A DNA stretch of 32,855 nt from Candidatus Solibacter usitatus (GCA_016213245.1 JACRBC010000011.1:1-32855); one strand, 5' to 3'. Positions 8,559 to 16,679 are shown, counted from the stretch's first letter. Numbers and translations: made by a program. The notes: generated by a model not told the origin, from the letters alone.

Positions 8559-9749
8559 CTACGGCGCAACCCGGTACAACATTGCGTCGCCTTCCCAACC
8601 GTCCGGTTTCGCGAACAGCCGCGTCATGTGGACGCAGATCTCCCGGCTTTGCCGGTCCTCGCGCGCGTAGAAGTTCGACAGAGTGAGCAGCGGATCCTCG
8701 CCCGGCTGCAGCGTGTCGGCCAGCTTGATGGTGCGCCGGATCAACCTGCCGCTGCGGCGGTCCACTTCGCCCGCCATGAACGGATACCGCGGGCGGTTTC
8801 CCCTGGGGTTCTCCGGGTTGATGTTGCCGAGCCAGTAGAGCCGGCCGCTCGAATGCGGCAGCAACTGCGAACAGGCGCTGGGGCTGTAAAACGGCTGGCC
8901 GTCGTCGTAGGTCCAGGGCGCCGGATCGGACCATTTCCATCCGCCGTCATCGGAGAACGACACCCAGCGCCAGGAGGGCAATTGCGGCCGGGCGTCGTTG
9001 GAGCCGCGCAGCACCAGCATCCAGCGTCTGCCGCCAAGATGGGCCAGAGTGGGTTCGATGAAACCGCGGGTGGTGCGCGCCGGATCGCCGCGGATCACCT
9101 CGCTCATCCGCCAGTCGAGGTTCCAGCCGTTCCAGCGGCCATGAAGGACGGCCGAGTCGTGCCAGGTGTAGCCGCCGCCGGGATTGAGGAGGTTGCCATC
9201 AGGGCCGAAGCGAGGGATCTGAACGGGCAGGAGGATGCCGCCATCGGCCGCGCTGACGGGCTGGCAGGTCTGGTCGCCGAGCATCACGCCCTTGTGGTCG
9301 TACAGCCCGGTGCCGCGCACCGCGCGCGGGTCGTCCTTGCTGACGGCCCAGTGGATGCGCCATTCGCGCAGACCCTCCAACGGATCGTCGGTGGGGAGCA
9401 GTCCTTCGAGCCAGAACTGGATGAATCGGCCCGTGTGCGGATCCACCCAGCCGATGCGGGCGTGCTTCCGCCACATGCCGTTGGGGCGTTTCTCGCCGGT
9501 GATCATCTTTTCCGGCTTCGACCACGTGCGTCCGTAGTCGCCGGAGTAGCGGAGGAAGGCGACGTCGATCGTGTCGGAGCGGGACCAGCGGCTTTCCATC
9601 GACATCATGCCGCCGCCGCGCCGGCCCGTGTAGAAGGCGGATGCCATGACGGCCGTTCCCTTGCCGGGGGAGGCCACGAAGAGCTCACGCTTGACGTCAG
9701 GCCCCAGCGGGGCGGTGGCGGATAGAAGAAGCTGGCGCCGGGAGAGCAT
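8559..9749 (-). CDS. Secreted sialidase/BNR-repeat (exo-alpha-sialidase-like) protein
   Basis: A 396-residue beta-propeller of the sialidase superfamily, probably exported. The N-terminus MLSRRQLLLSATAPLG has a twin-arginine motif and hydrophobic stretch. Asp-box (BNR) motifs S-x-D-x-G-x-x-W appear as YSGDYGRTWS near residue 70 and FSDDGGWKWSDP in the second half. Conserved propeller strands contain arginines and tryptophans, but the full sialidase active-site triad cannot be assigned by eye, so the substrate is unknown; many such proteins in soil bacteria are not true sialidases. ATG 9749 is preferred to an ATG six codons upstream because it begins the signal sequence. It lies 43 bp downstream of the isoprenoid-synthase-like gene on the same strand, with a palindrome between them. 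Confidence 0.85.
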   Translation of the reverse strand: MLSRRQLLLSATAPLGPDVKRELFVASPGKGTAVMASAFYTGRRGGGMMSMESRWSRSDTIDVAFLRYSGDYGRTWSKPEKMITGEKRPNGMWRKHARIGWVDPHTGRFIQFWLEGLLPTDDPLEGLREWRIHWAVSKDDPRAVRGTGLYDHKGVMLGDQTCQPVSAADGGILLPVQIPRFGPDGNLLNPGGGYTWHDSAVLHGRWNGWNLDWRMSEVIRGDPARTTRGFIEPTLAHLGGRRWMLVLRGSNDARPQLPSWRWVSFSDDGGWKWSDPAPWTYDDGQPFYSPSACSQLLPHSSGRLYWLGNINPENPRGNRPRYPFMAGEVDRRSGRLIRRTIKLADTLQPGEDPLLTLSNFYAREDRQSREICVHMTRLFAKPDGWEGDAMLYRVAP

Positions 9750-9762
9750 ATTGGGACAGTGT

Positions 9763-9777
9763 GGCACGGATCGTGCC
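9763..9777. promoter_or_regulatory. Palindrome upstream of the sialidase-like gene
   Basis: GGCACG-GAT-CGTGCC is a perfect inverted repeat with 6-bp arms and a 3-bp spacer, centred about 20 bp before the start of the sialidase-like gene and just after the stop of the upstream gene. It could be an operator or a short RNA hairpin; no T-run follows, so it is not an intrinsic terminator. Confidence 0.35.
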
Positions 9778-9792
9778 GCTTAAACACTTTTC

Positions 9793-11130
9793 CTACCTTG
9801 GCATGAGGGAACTGGGGAGCCAGGGGAACACCGGTTCATCTTCGGACCCCTCCAGGAATGCTTCGAAAAGGCCGGAGAGGCGCGCCGAGCGCCGGCCCAG
9901 CGAGCGCTTCCGGCCGGCCAGGGCGGCGAATCGGAAGGGAGAGTGGCGCTCGAGGCCGGCGAGGTAAGCGGGGGAGTACCGGCCGCCTGCCGCGCCGGCG
10001 GCGCGGATGATCAGCGAAAACGAACTCTTGTGAATCAAGCCGCGCAGAGCGGGCGAGGTTGGGGTGGGGGATTGAGGCATGAGCGCCATGACGGCGCCGG
10101 CAAAGTGCAGCGTGCGGCAGGTGAGCCGGTCGAGCGGGATGCGGGCGGCGGCCTGCGTGAACAGGGTGAGCACGCCGGCATCCAGGTCCTCGGTGAGGTC
10201 CTGCAGGTCGTCGCCGAGCTGCAGCAGAACGCCCCAGAGGAAAGCAAAGCGCGCCTGCTCGGGGGAAAGATCGCTGGCGGCGAGCCAGGCATCGGCCAGG
10301 ACCGAGGCGCCGCCTTTGTGAAAGCTGGTGCCGAGGACCTCGTCGTATGAGGCCTCTGAGTTGCGTCGCAGGCGCAGGCTGTCGTGCTGGGCGGCGTGAA
10401 TGTCGAGGAGGCTTTCGAAGATCCGGGGGTGAGTGGTGCGGGCGTATTCTCCCTCGATCAGCCCGGCGAGGCGCCAGATGGTCTCTTCGCGGGAGTTGGC
10501 GGCCGGAACGGGCCGGCCCGCCAGGCGAGAGCCGAATCGGTGGCTGAAACCGAGCTTGTCCTGGGGGGAGGCGGCCGGGTCATCCAGATAGTTGTCGGTG
10601 TAAGGATAGAGCATGCTGTAGGCGAAAATCGACGGAGTAAGCGCTATTTTCCGGCCAAACAGCAGTTGCAGGCCGCAGGCGGTCCAGGCGTTGCGGCTGG
10701 CTTGCTGGACGTCCGCCAGGGGAACCGCCGCATCGAACTCGCGCGCGCGGCGGGCCATGCGGGCGCCGATTCCGGCGAATCCGTCGCTGAGAAGGAGCTG
10801 CATCTGGTCCTCATCCAGATGCAGAGCCCCACGGCCAAACTCGTCGAACGCGGCGGAAATCCGGGTGTGGCTGGCGCGGCGCGCGGCGGCACTCCGCGGG
10901 AGGGCTTCGAGTTCGGCCTGAAGGCAGCCCAGGAACCGGTCCAGTTGCGCCTCGGCGGCTGACTGCTCAACCGGCTGGAAGCTGGGGCCGAAGTCAGGCA
11001 GAGTGTCCGGGCAGGCGGCCCAGAGGGCGAGGGCGTCGTCGAGTAGCCGGTTCACGTCGGTTATCCCGGCGGGGCGGAGTAGCGCGCTGGCGGCCGCCCA
11101 TGCCATTCGTAGTTTGGCACGATCTTGCAT
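9793..11130 (-). CDS. Class I isoprenoid-synthase-fold enzyme
   Basis: A 445-residue, mostly alpha-helical protein with the two metal-binding acidic motifs of class I isoprenoid enzymes: D-x3-D-D at 179-184 (TDNYLDD) and DDxxD at 307-311 (LQLGDDLQDLTEDLD). In this superfamily such motifs bind Mg-diphosphate of a prenyl substrate, so it could be a prenyltransferase or terpene synthase. It is longer than ordinary farnesyl/geranylgeranyl synthases, the first motif is not the standard DDxxD, and about 170 residues precede it. ATG 11130 was chosen over an upstream in-frame start at 11223, which would run through the divergent usp gene. No other isoprenoid gene is adjacent, so product and substrate are unknown. 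It matches proteins commonly named class 1 isoprenoid biosynthesis enzyme. Confidence 0.75.
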   Translation of the reverse strand: MQDRAKLRMAWAAASALLRPAGITDVNRLLDDALALWAACPDTLPDFGPSFQPVEQSAAEAQLDRFLGCLQAELEALPRSAAARRASHTRISAAFDEFGRGALHLDEDQMQLLLSDGFAGIGARMARRAREFDAAVPLADVQQASRNAWTACGLQLLFGRKIALTPSIFAYSMLYPYTDNYLDDPAASPQDKLGFSHRFGSRLAGRPVPAANSREETIWRLAGLIEGEYARTTHPRIFESLLDIHAAQHDSLRLRRNSEASYDEVLGTSFHKGGASVLADAWLAASDLSPEQARFAFLWGVLLQLGDDLQDLTEDLDAGVLTLFTQAAARIPLDRLTCRTLHFAGAVMALMPQSPTPTSPALRGLIHKSSFSLIIRAAGAAGGRYSPAYLAGLERHSPFRFAALAGRKRSLGRRSARLSGLFEAFLEGSEDEPVFPWLPSSLMPR

Positions 11131-11134
11131 CCGG

Positions 11135-11159
11135 GGTGTCACCTTCCGTTGAGAAGGTG
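11135..11159. promoter_or_regulatory. Inverted repeats in the 56-bp divergent isoprenoid/usp gap
   Basis: Three related half-sites lie close together: GGTG-T-CACC at 11135-11143 and CACCTT (11140-11145) paired with AAGGTG (11154-11159) across 8 bases. A weak -10-like TATCTT follows at 11160-11165, about 20 bases before the usp start. The repeats could be an operator shared by the divergent genes. Confidence 0.35.
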
Positions 11160-11186
11160 TATCTTCATGGACGGAGGCACAGGAAA

Positions 11187-11645
11187 ATGATCCCGCCGCC
11201 GTTTGACAGCATCGTCTGCCCAATCGACTTCAGCGCCTGTTCGGCCAATGCCCTGCGCTGGGCCGTGTGGCTGGCGCAGACCAGCAACAAGCCGTTGCGC
11301 CTGCTCCACGCCGTGCACATCGACATGCCCGGTTATCTGACGCCGAAGCACAGGGAGGATATCCTCGAGCAGTGGGCCAAAGTGCGGACGGAGGCGGAAG
11401 CGCACTTGCGGAGCTGGGTGCAGCCGCACATTCCGGAGGGGCTCGACGTGCACTTCGAAGTGTCGGACGCGCCGCCGGTGGAGGCCATCATCGCCGCCGC
11501 GCACCGCGAGAACTCCTGGGTTGTGATGGGCACGCACGGCCGTACCGGCTGGCGCGAAGTGTGGATGGGTTCGGTCACCACGCGGACCATCGAGCAGGCC
11601 AAGGTGCCTGTCCTGGCGATCCCTCCCGACAAGAAGCTATGCTGA
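11187..11645 (+). CDS. Universal stress protein (UspA family)
   Basis: A 152-residue single-domain cytoplasmic stress protein with the HUP/Rossmann-like Usp fold. Strand 1 with its aspartate is IVCPIDFSACS (residues 9-19). The ATP-binding motif G-x2-G-x9-G-S is complete at 115-129 (GTHGRTGWREVWMGS), so it belongs to the ATP-binding Usp class. ATG 11187 is preferred to the upstream in-frame ATG at 11100 because GGAGG sits nine bases before it and the fold begins immediately. A tiny membrane protein gene follows 18 bases later on the same strand. Confidence 0.92.
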   Translation: MIPPPFDSIVCPIDFSACSANALRWAVWLAQTSNKPLRLLHAVHIDMPGYLTPKHREDILEQWAKVRTEAEAHLRSWVQPHIPEGLDVHFEVSDAPPVEAIIAAAHRENSWVVMGTHGRTGWREVWMGSVTTRTIEQAKVPVLAIPPDKKLC

Positions 11646-11663
11646 GAGCGAGAGTTCCCACCA

Positions 11664-11816
11664 ATGCCTGAATGGCTCAATATCGTGCTGATCGGCGCCG
11701 GCTATTTTGCACTCATGAAATGGGTGCTGCCGAAGATCGGTGTCGCCACTTGAATGGCCGACACCTGTGACGCCGGGTCCCGGCGTGAAATCAAGACAGA
11801 CAAGACCGTTGGCTAG
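11664..11816 (+). CDS. Candidate selenoprotein: small membrane protein with in-frame TGA
   Basis: A conventional reading gives 29 residues (11664-11753): MPEWLNIVLIGAGYFALMKW forms one membrane helix, followed by VLPKIGVAT and TGA. Translation continues in the same frame for 20 more codons (MADTCDAGSRREIKTDKTVG) to TAG at 11814-11816, which coincides with the end of the convergent gene at 11813. Beginning 16 bases after the TGA is an 8-bp perfect hairpin (11770-11777 with 11779-11786) whose tip reads GGGTCC; GGTC starts 22 bases after the TGA, inside the distance range of bacterial SECIS elements and like the E. coli fdhF apical loop. A Sec-x4-Cys pair (U-MADT-C) would result. The family was not recognised; the short reading alone could be the real protein. 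No sel genes are in the window. Confidence 0.5.
11770..11786 (+). promoter_or_regulatory. Hairpin after the TGA (SECIS-like) between convergent genes
   Basis: ACGCCGGG-T-CCCGGCGT is a perfect inverted repeat; the realistic fold is a 7-bp stem with loop GTC, or a shorter stem with loop GGTC. No T-run follows on either strand, so it does not look like an intrinsic terminator. Its distance from the TGA and the GGTC tip are what suggest a SECIS role; the E. coli-type bulged U is not obvious. Confidence 0.45.
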
Positions 11817-13366
11817 TCGCCGCTGATCGGGATGCCGCCGAATTCGGCGCGGGCTGGCGTCAGACCCGGCATCTGCAGCCCGGGCATCGGAGTGCCCTGG
11901 AACAGGCGCAGGCAGGGCTTGGCCATCCAGCGCGCCCAGCGGTTGGCGCTCTTGCGGCGGGCGCTGTCGGTGGCGATGCCCGTCTTGGCGTACATCTGGC
12001 GGTAGAGCTTGGAAACGAAGATGAACGCCAGGCGGCCCCGCAGGCTCTTGACGCAGTTCGAGCGCTTCCAGATCTCTGCGAAGCTATAGAAGCGGTCCCA
12101 GACGGCCTGCGTGCGGAGGCGGATTTCGTCCATCGACATCGTCGGATGGCTCGTGTAGAGCTTGGGCCGGCGCAACGCCGGAATGAGCCAGTAGCGCGTG
12201 ATAGGCACGCCGTCCACCTTCTCAACGTCCTCGCCCTGCGCCTTCTCCCAGCGCTGGAAATCCACCGTGCCGGGGTAAGGCGTCATGGTGACGAACTGGG
12301 CGAAGGTCAGATCGGCCTTCTCAGCCAGGACCGCCGTGGCGTCGAACGTGGACTCGCGGTCGGAGGAAAGACCGAAAATAAACGAACCCAGCACGTGCAC
12401 GCCGTGCTCCCGGAAGGCGCGGAGGCGTTGCGTCAGCGCCTCGCCGGTCGGGTTGAAGCTCTTGAAGACCGTCTTGAGGCCTTCTTCGGTCACCGATTCC
12501 ACACCCACCAGGGCGCCCTTGATGTTGGCCTTCCGCATGGCTTCGAGAAACTTCGGGTCTTCACCGGCTTCGATGGTGATCTGCGTGAAGAAGACCAGGT
12601 CGCGCGGCAGTTCGGCGAGCCGCTGCATCAGCTCGAAGCGCTCGCGCCGCATGGCTTCCAGCTCCTCCAGCCGTTCCATGTTGTTCTGGCGGCGGGCCAG
12701 TTCGAGGTCTTCAAAGGAGGCCGGGTAGAAATTGTCGTCGGCCAGGGCGATGAACCGGAAACCCTTGCGGCGGAGCTCGACCACCTCGCCGACCACCGCG
12801 TCGGTGGTACGCTGGCGCGGCTCCTGGCCGTCGGTGCGCCATACCGAGCAGAACGAACAATGCTTCGGGCATCCGCGGACGGTCTGGACCGAGGCCCACA
12901 TGTAGCGGTCCGGCGGCAGCAGGTCCCACCGCGCGGACATGAACTGCGCGCCCGCGGCGCGGCCGCCGTCGTAGACGGTTTGCATCGTGCCCTGCGAGGC
13001 GTGATCCAGGATACGGGGCCAGATGACATCCCCGTCGCCCTTCACCACGGCGTGCGCGCCGCCGAGTTCCAGCGCCTCTTCCGGATACAGCGTGGCGTGG
13101 ATGCCGCCGAAGATGACCGTCGCGCCCCGCGCGCGCGCCTCGCGCCCGACGGCCAGGCCGCGGTACGCGTTGGCGGTATGAATGCCGATGCCGACGATAT
13201 CTCCCGCCTGGATGGTATCGAAGTCGAGTTGCTCCAGCGTCTCATCGGTGATGATGGGATCGCCGAAGTGGCGCGGCGTGGCCGCCGCAAGCACGTAGAG
13301 CCACCGCGGCGTGATGACACCGACCCCAAATGAATCGTCGCTGGGGTTGATTAAGTGTACTCGCAT
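11813..13366 (-). CDS. B12-binding-domain radical SAM protein
   Basis: A 517-residue enzyme with an N-terminal cobalamin-binding Rossmann domain (about 1-125: MRVHLINPSDDSF, then DIVGIGIHTANAYRGLAVGREARARGATVIFGGIHATLYPEEA) and a radical SAM domain with the [4Fe-4S] motif C-x3-C-x2-C at Cys166, Cys170 and Cys173 (RGCPKHCSFC). The C-terminal part (about 400-517) is basic and lacks a recognised domain. No DxHxxG base-off motif was seen, as in many members. Such enzymes methylate or rearrange unactivated carbons, for instance in lipids or natural products; the substrate cannot be named. ATG 13366 has AGAGGA about ten bases upstream; an earlier in-frame ATG at 13444 adds unconserved residues. It is divergent from a lipid-type glycosyltransferase. 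Confidence 0.88.
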   Translation of the reverse strand: MRVHLINPSDDSFGVGVITPRWLYVLAAATPRHFGDPIITDETLEQLDFDTIQAGDIVGIGIHTANAYRGLAVGREARARGATVIFGGIHATLYPEEALELGGAHAVVKGDGDVIWPRILDHASQGTMQTVYDGGRAAGAQFMSARWDLLPPDRYMWASVQTVRGCPKHCSFCSVWRTDGQEPRQRTTDAVVGEVVELRRKGFRFIALADDNFYPASFEDLELARRQNNMERLEELEAMRRERFELMQRLAELPRDLVFFTQITIEAGEDPKFLEAMRKANIKGALVGVESVTEEGLKTVFKSFNPTGEALTQRLRAFREHGVHVLGSFIFGLSSDRESTFDATAVLAEKADLTFAQFVTMTPYPGTVDFQRWEKAQGEDVEKVDGVPITRYWLIPALRRPKLYTSHPTMSMDEIRLRTQAVWDRFYSFAEIWKRSNCVKSLRGRLAFIFVSKLYRQMYAKTGIATDSARRKSANRWARWMAKPCLRLFQGTPMPGLQMPGLTPARAEFGGIPISGD

Positions 13367-13554
13367 GTCCCGCAGATCCTCTCGCCCAATCGTGTCCGCG
13401 CTGATTCTTCGAGGGACAGCATAGCCGCTCCCGGTGGAACGCACGTCGCTTCATGATAGCAGCAAGATGCAGTCGCACCTCGGTTGCTCCGAAGGTTCTG
13501 CTATTCTCCCAAACGGGGCGCCCGCGGATCTTCCGGGGCCGCCGCCCTCCAGCG
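13367..13554. other. Divergent intergenic region between radical SAM and GT28 genes
   Basis: 188 bp. AGAGGA before the radical SAM start is the only clear ribosome site. TATTCT at 13502-13507 is a weak -10-like hexamer for the plus-strand gene. No convincing operator, terminator or small gene was seen. Confidence 0.4.
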
Positions 13555-14694
13555 ATGCCAATACTCGACTTCGTTTTCTTCGACGCCGGCGGCGGGCACC
13601 GCGCCGCGGCCACCGCGCTCAAGCAGGTCCTGGAGACCGAACCTCACGGCATGTCGCCGCGGCTGGTGCACCTGCAGGACATCCTGGCGCCGGTGGACGT
13701 GTTCAGGAAAGTCCTGCGCATCGACCTGCAGGAGATCTACAACCAGATGCTGAGGCGCGGCTGGACCCTCGGCTCCGAACAGGGTCTTCGCTTCATGCAG
13801 GCCGTCATCCGGCTCTATCACGGCTCGGAAGTCAGGCTCATGCGCGAGTGGTGGGAGCACCGCTCCGGCGTCGAGAAACCGCAGGCGGTGGTAAGCGTCG
13901 TGCCGAATTTCAACCGGGCCATCTACGACGGGCTCCAACTGGCCGCGCCCGGCACACCCTACATCACCATCCTCACCGACCTCGCGGACTTTCCGCCGGC
14001 CTTCTGGATCGAACGCCAGCCGCAGTGGTTCATCTGCGGCACGGAGCGCGCGCGACGGCAGGCGCTGGAGATGGGCCATCCCGCCGGGCGCGTGTTTCTG
14101 ACATCGGGCATGATTCTGCACCCGCGCTTCTACCAGCCGTTGGATCTCGACGTGGCCGCTGAACGCGCCGCGCTAGGGCTCAACCCCAATCTGCCCACCG
14201 GCCTGGTCATGTTCGGCGGGTATGGCACGGGCGTGATGGATGACATCCTCTCCCGGCTCGACCGCTCCGGACTGGACCTGCAGCTCATCCTCATCGCCGG
14301 CAAGAACGAGGCACTCAGGAGCCGTCTCGCCTCGCGCCGCACGCGCATGCGGACGCATATCGTCGGCTTCACCTCCGAGGTGCCGCGCTGGATGCGATTG
14401 GCCGACTTCTTCATCGGCAAGCCCGGCCCCGGCAGCCTGAGCGAGGCCGTCCACATGGGGTTGCCCGCCATCACCGTCCGCAATGCCTGGACCCTGCCGC
14501 AGGAGCGCTACAACGCCGAGTGGCTGCGCGAGCGGAATCTGGGCCTCGTGATCACCAGCTTCGGCCGGATCGACTCCGCCGTTCGGGAATTGCTCACCGG
14601 CGCCCGCCTCGCTGAAATGCGCCAGGCCGCCGCCGCCGTGAAAAACCGCGCCATTTTCGAGATCCCCGGGATCCTGGCCGGGATTCTCCGCTGA
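13555..14694 (+). CDS. GT28-family glycosyltransferase (MGDG synthase/UgtP-like)
   Basis: A 379-residue GT-B fold enzyme resembling monogalactosyl- and glucosyl-diacylglycerol synthases. The N-terminal glycine-rich acceptor-side loop is FFDAGGGHRAAATAL (residues 8-22), as in MGDG synthases and MurG relatives. The C-terminal nucleotide-sugar half contains VMFGGYGTG near 220, then GFTSEVPRWMRLADFFIGKPGPGSLSEAVHMGLPAI, the conserved G-x-GS-x-x-E donor-binding segment. It would transfer a sugar to a membrane lipid at the cytoplasmic face. The start at 13555 is set by the beginning of the fold; there is no clear Shine-Dalgarno and in-frame codons extend upstream to 13453. It is divergent from the radical SAM gene. 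Donor and acceptor are unknown. Confidence 0.85.
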   Translation: MPILDFVFFDAGGGHRAAATALKQVLETEPHGMSPRLVHLQDILAPVDVFRKVLRIDLQEIYNQMLRRGWTLGSEQGLRFMQAVIRLYHGSEVRLMREWWEHRSGVEKPQAVVSVVPNFNRAIYDGLQLAAPGTPYITILTDLADFPPAFWIERQPQWFICGTERARRQALEMGHPAGRVFLTSGMILHPRFYQPLDLDVAAERAALGLNPNLPTGLVMFGGYGTGVMDDILSRLDRSGLDLQLILIAGKNEALRSRLASRRTRMRTHIVGFTSEVPRWMRLADFFIGKPGPGSLSEAVHMGLPAITVRNAWTLPQERYNAEWLRERNLGLVITSFGRIDSAVRELLTGARLAEMRQAAAAVKNRAIFEIPGILAGILR

Positions 14695-14715
14695 CCGGGT
14701 GCCGCCGCCATCGCA

Positions 14716-15912
14716 TCAGGTCAGCCCGGCGATGTCGATCAGGTACATCTGCCGGCCGTTGCCGCCGTGCGCCGAGTCGATGACCACTTTCCTTCCATCG
14801 GGGCTGAAGCGCGGATGCGCATCGCAGCGCCATTCGCCCGTATACTGCTGCGGCGAAGGGAAACTACCCAGCGAAATCCGCCGCCCGTCCCCGGCATCGT
14901 ACAGGTACACGTTCTGGTTGCGCTCTCCGTCCGGGTAGGTGTCGTTCAGGATGAAACGCCCGCCCGGCAGGTACGAGCAGTGTCCGTTCACCGTCATCAC
15001 CTCGGACCCGACGCACTCCACCTGCTCCGTCCTGTCCGTGTACAGGTAGAACTTCTCGCCCCGCGACGGGTGCCACGCCCACGCCAGGACGCGCCGCGGG
15101 TCGCGCCAGATGAAGTGCGATGTCCGGCCATGCGGGTCGAGCACGTACAGGTCTTTTCCCGTGGCGCCGGCCGTGAACATCCGCGTCGCAAAGCCGCGCC
15201 CCTCTTTGCCCCCACGCCAGCGATGCAGGAAGACAAAGCGCGTGCCGTCGGTGTTGTACAGCAGGTGGTTGAACCAGTGCTTGGCGCCGTCGGAGTAGCC
15301 AGGTGCGTATGGAATCGCCCTCGCCTGCGAAAACGATATCAGCAGCTTCGACTTGCCGCTGCGCAGATCCAACGACCAGATGCCGGCGTCCTCCGGGGCC
15401 GGCGTGTCGCGATTCGGGTCCGGCGCCCCGGCGTAGCCGTAGCCGGGACGGCAGTCGTTCAACCGCGCGAAATCCGGATAGATGGCGCTTCGGCCGTCAG
15501 GATTCAAGGCATAAACCGGCGCCGCCAGGACCCGCGCCTTGCCGGTGCGCACGTTCTTGATGACCGAGACGAATCGTCCATCCCGACGGTCGTTCCAGAT
15601 GACGTCGGTCTTCGATCCGGGTACCCATTGGAGCATCGCGCCCTGCTGCCAGTTCCAGGCGCGCGTCTCGCCCAGGTCCTGCCACCGGTCCCCGTCCTCC
15701 GTGTCGATGACACCGAGACGGATCACATCCTCCGCGCCTGGCGACCGGTGCTCGAAGTCCACCTTCATGCCCAGCGCGTAGCGCGACGTGGGGTCGAACT
15801 GGAGCTTGTCGTAGTAGCCGAACCAGTGATGGCCGGGCGGCTTTGTGATGGCCCGCACCGCCGGTGATCCGGCCTGAATCAGCCAATGCAGCAACCGTCG
15901 CCTGGTGAGCAT
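14716..15912 (-). CDS. Exported beta-propeller protein (TolB/WD40-like)
   Basis: A 398-residue protein with a twin-arginine-like N-terminus (MLTRRRLLHWLIQAGSPAVR) and repeated propeller blades with Ser/Pro-Asp-Gly turns, such as ALNPDGRSAIYPD, HCSYLPGGRFILND and HPRFSPDGRKVVIDS near the end. His and Asp residues recur in blade loops (HLLYNTDGTRFVFLHR, NGHCSYLPGG, RCDAHPRF), somewhat like oligogalacturonate lyase propellers (PL22), but the lyase His set cannot be confirmed. Its ATG overlaps the stop of the upstream SDR gene (TGATG), so both are co-translated; their position opposite tagaturonate epimerase suggests hexuronate or pectin metabolism, which is inference. Confidence 0.72.
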   Translation of the reverse strand: MLTRRRLLHWLIQAGSPAVRAITKPPGHHWFGYYDKLQFDPTSRYALGMKVDFEHRSPGAEDVIRLGVIDTEDGDRWQDLGETRAWNWQQGAMLQWVPGSKTDVIWNDRRDGRFVSVIKNVRTGKARVLAAPVYALNPDGRSAIYPDFARLNDCRPGYGYAGAPDPNRDTPAPEDAGIWSLDLRSGKSKLLISFSQARAIPYAPGYSDGAKHWFNHLLYNTDGTRFVFLHRWRGGKEGRGFATRMFTAGATGKDLYVLDPHGRTSHFIWRDPRRVLAWAWHPSRGEKFYLYTDRTEQVECVGSEVMTVNGHCSYLPGGRFILNDTYPDGERNQNVYLYDAGDGRRISLGSFPSPQQYTGEWRCDAHPRFSPDGRKVVIDSAHGGNGRQMYLIDIAGLT

Positions 15913-16679
15913 CAGAACCCCACCAGCATACCCCCGTCCACGGGCAGCACCACGCCCGTGACAAACCGCGCCGCCGGAGAACTCAGGTACACCGCCGCCC
16001 AGCCGATATCCTCCGGCTTGCCGAACATGCGCATCGGCGTCCGCCCCAGCACCTTCTCCTTGCGCTGCGGATCGCCCTCGAAAGCCTTGCGGGAGATCTC
16101 CGTCTCGATGAACCCCGGAGCGATGCCGTTCACGCGGATGCCCTTCGGCGACAGGTCCACCGCCAGCGACCGCACCATGCCGAGATAGGCGGCTTTGGCC
16201 GTGGTGTAGGCGAAGACCTTCGGCAGGCCCATGAACGAGGCCATCGACGCCGTGAACAAAACGTGTCCTTTCTCCGCCTCCGCCATGCCCGGCACAAAGG
16301 CCCGCGTCAACGCGTAGGCGCCCGTCACGTGCGTGTCCAGCAGGTTGCGGAACTCGTCTTCCTCCGTCTCTTCGATGGACTTCTTGAAATGGTTGCCGGC
16401 GTTGTTGACCAGGATCGTCACCGTGCCGAAACGTTCCCGCACCTCCGCGGCCAGCGTCTGCGCGTGCCTGGTGTCCACCACGTCGTGAATCGCCACGCCC
16501 GCCCCCGGTCCCAGCTCCGTCGCTGCCGCTTCCAGAATGCCGTGCCGCCGGCCCACCAGCACCACGCGCGCCCCCGCCTGGATGAACGCGTACGCCATCG
16601 CGCGCCCAATGCCCGTTGCGCCCCCGGTGATCAGGGCCAGTTCGCCCTCCAGAGAAAATGCCTTGGAAAATTCGGTCAT
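15912..16679 (-). CDS. SDR-family oxidoreductase (gluconate 5-dehydrogenase/KduD-like)
   Basis: A 255-residue classical short-chain dehydrogenase. The cofactor motif TGGATGIG lies at residues 19-26 and NNAG lies after strand 4. The catalytic Ser is in FTASMAS, and the Tyr/Lys pair is YTTAK. GPEDIGWAAVYLSSP-type and VDGGM C-terminal motifs follow (here GKPEDIGWAAVYLSSPAARFVTG). It reduces or oxidises a carbonyl/hydroxyl using NAD(P). Because it starts only 22 bp from the divergent uxaE, a role as a fructuronate/mannonate or ketouronate reductase is plausible; the B. subtilis mannonate oxidoreductase YjmF is an SDR. ATG 16679 is preferred to one 13 codons upstream that overlaps uxaE. It has no Shine-Dalgarno but a -10-like TAACAT seven bases upstream. 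Confidence 0.87.
   Translation of the reverse strand: MTEFSKAFSLEGELALITGGATGIGRAMAYAFIQAGARVVLVGRRHGILEAAATELGPGAGVAIHDVVDTRHAQTLAAEVRERFGTVTILVNNAGNHFKKSIEETEEDEFRNLLDTHVTGAYALTRAFVPGMAEAEKGHVLFTASMASFMGLPKVFAYTTAKAAYLGMVRSLAVDLSPKGIRVNGIAPGFIETEISRKAFEGDPQRKEKVLGRTPMRMFGKPEDIGWAAVYLSSPAARFVTGVVLPVDGGMLVGF

Noticed and set aside
11754..11813. Intrinsic bidirectional terminator between the convergent genes
   Set aside because: The hairpin is strong, but no T-run follows it on either strand, so a factor-independent terminator is not supported.
14716..15912. Oligogalacturonate lyase (PL22) assignment
   Set aside because: The propeller fold and uronate context fit, but the family's metal-binding histidine set could not be matched by eye.
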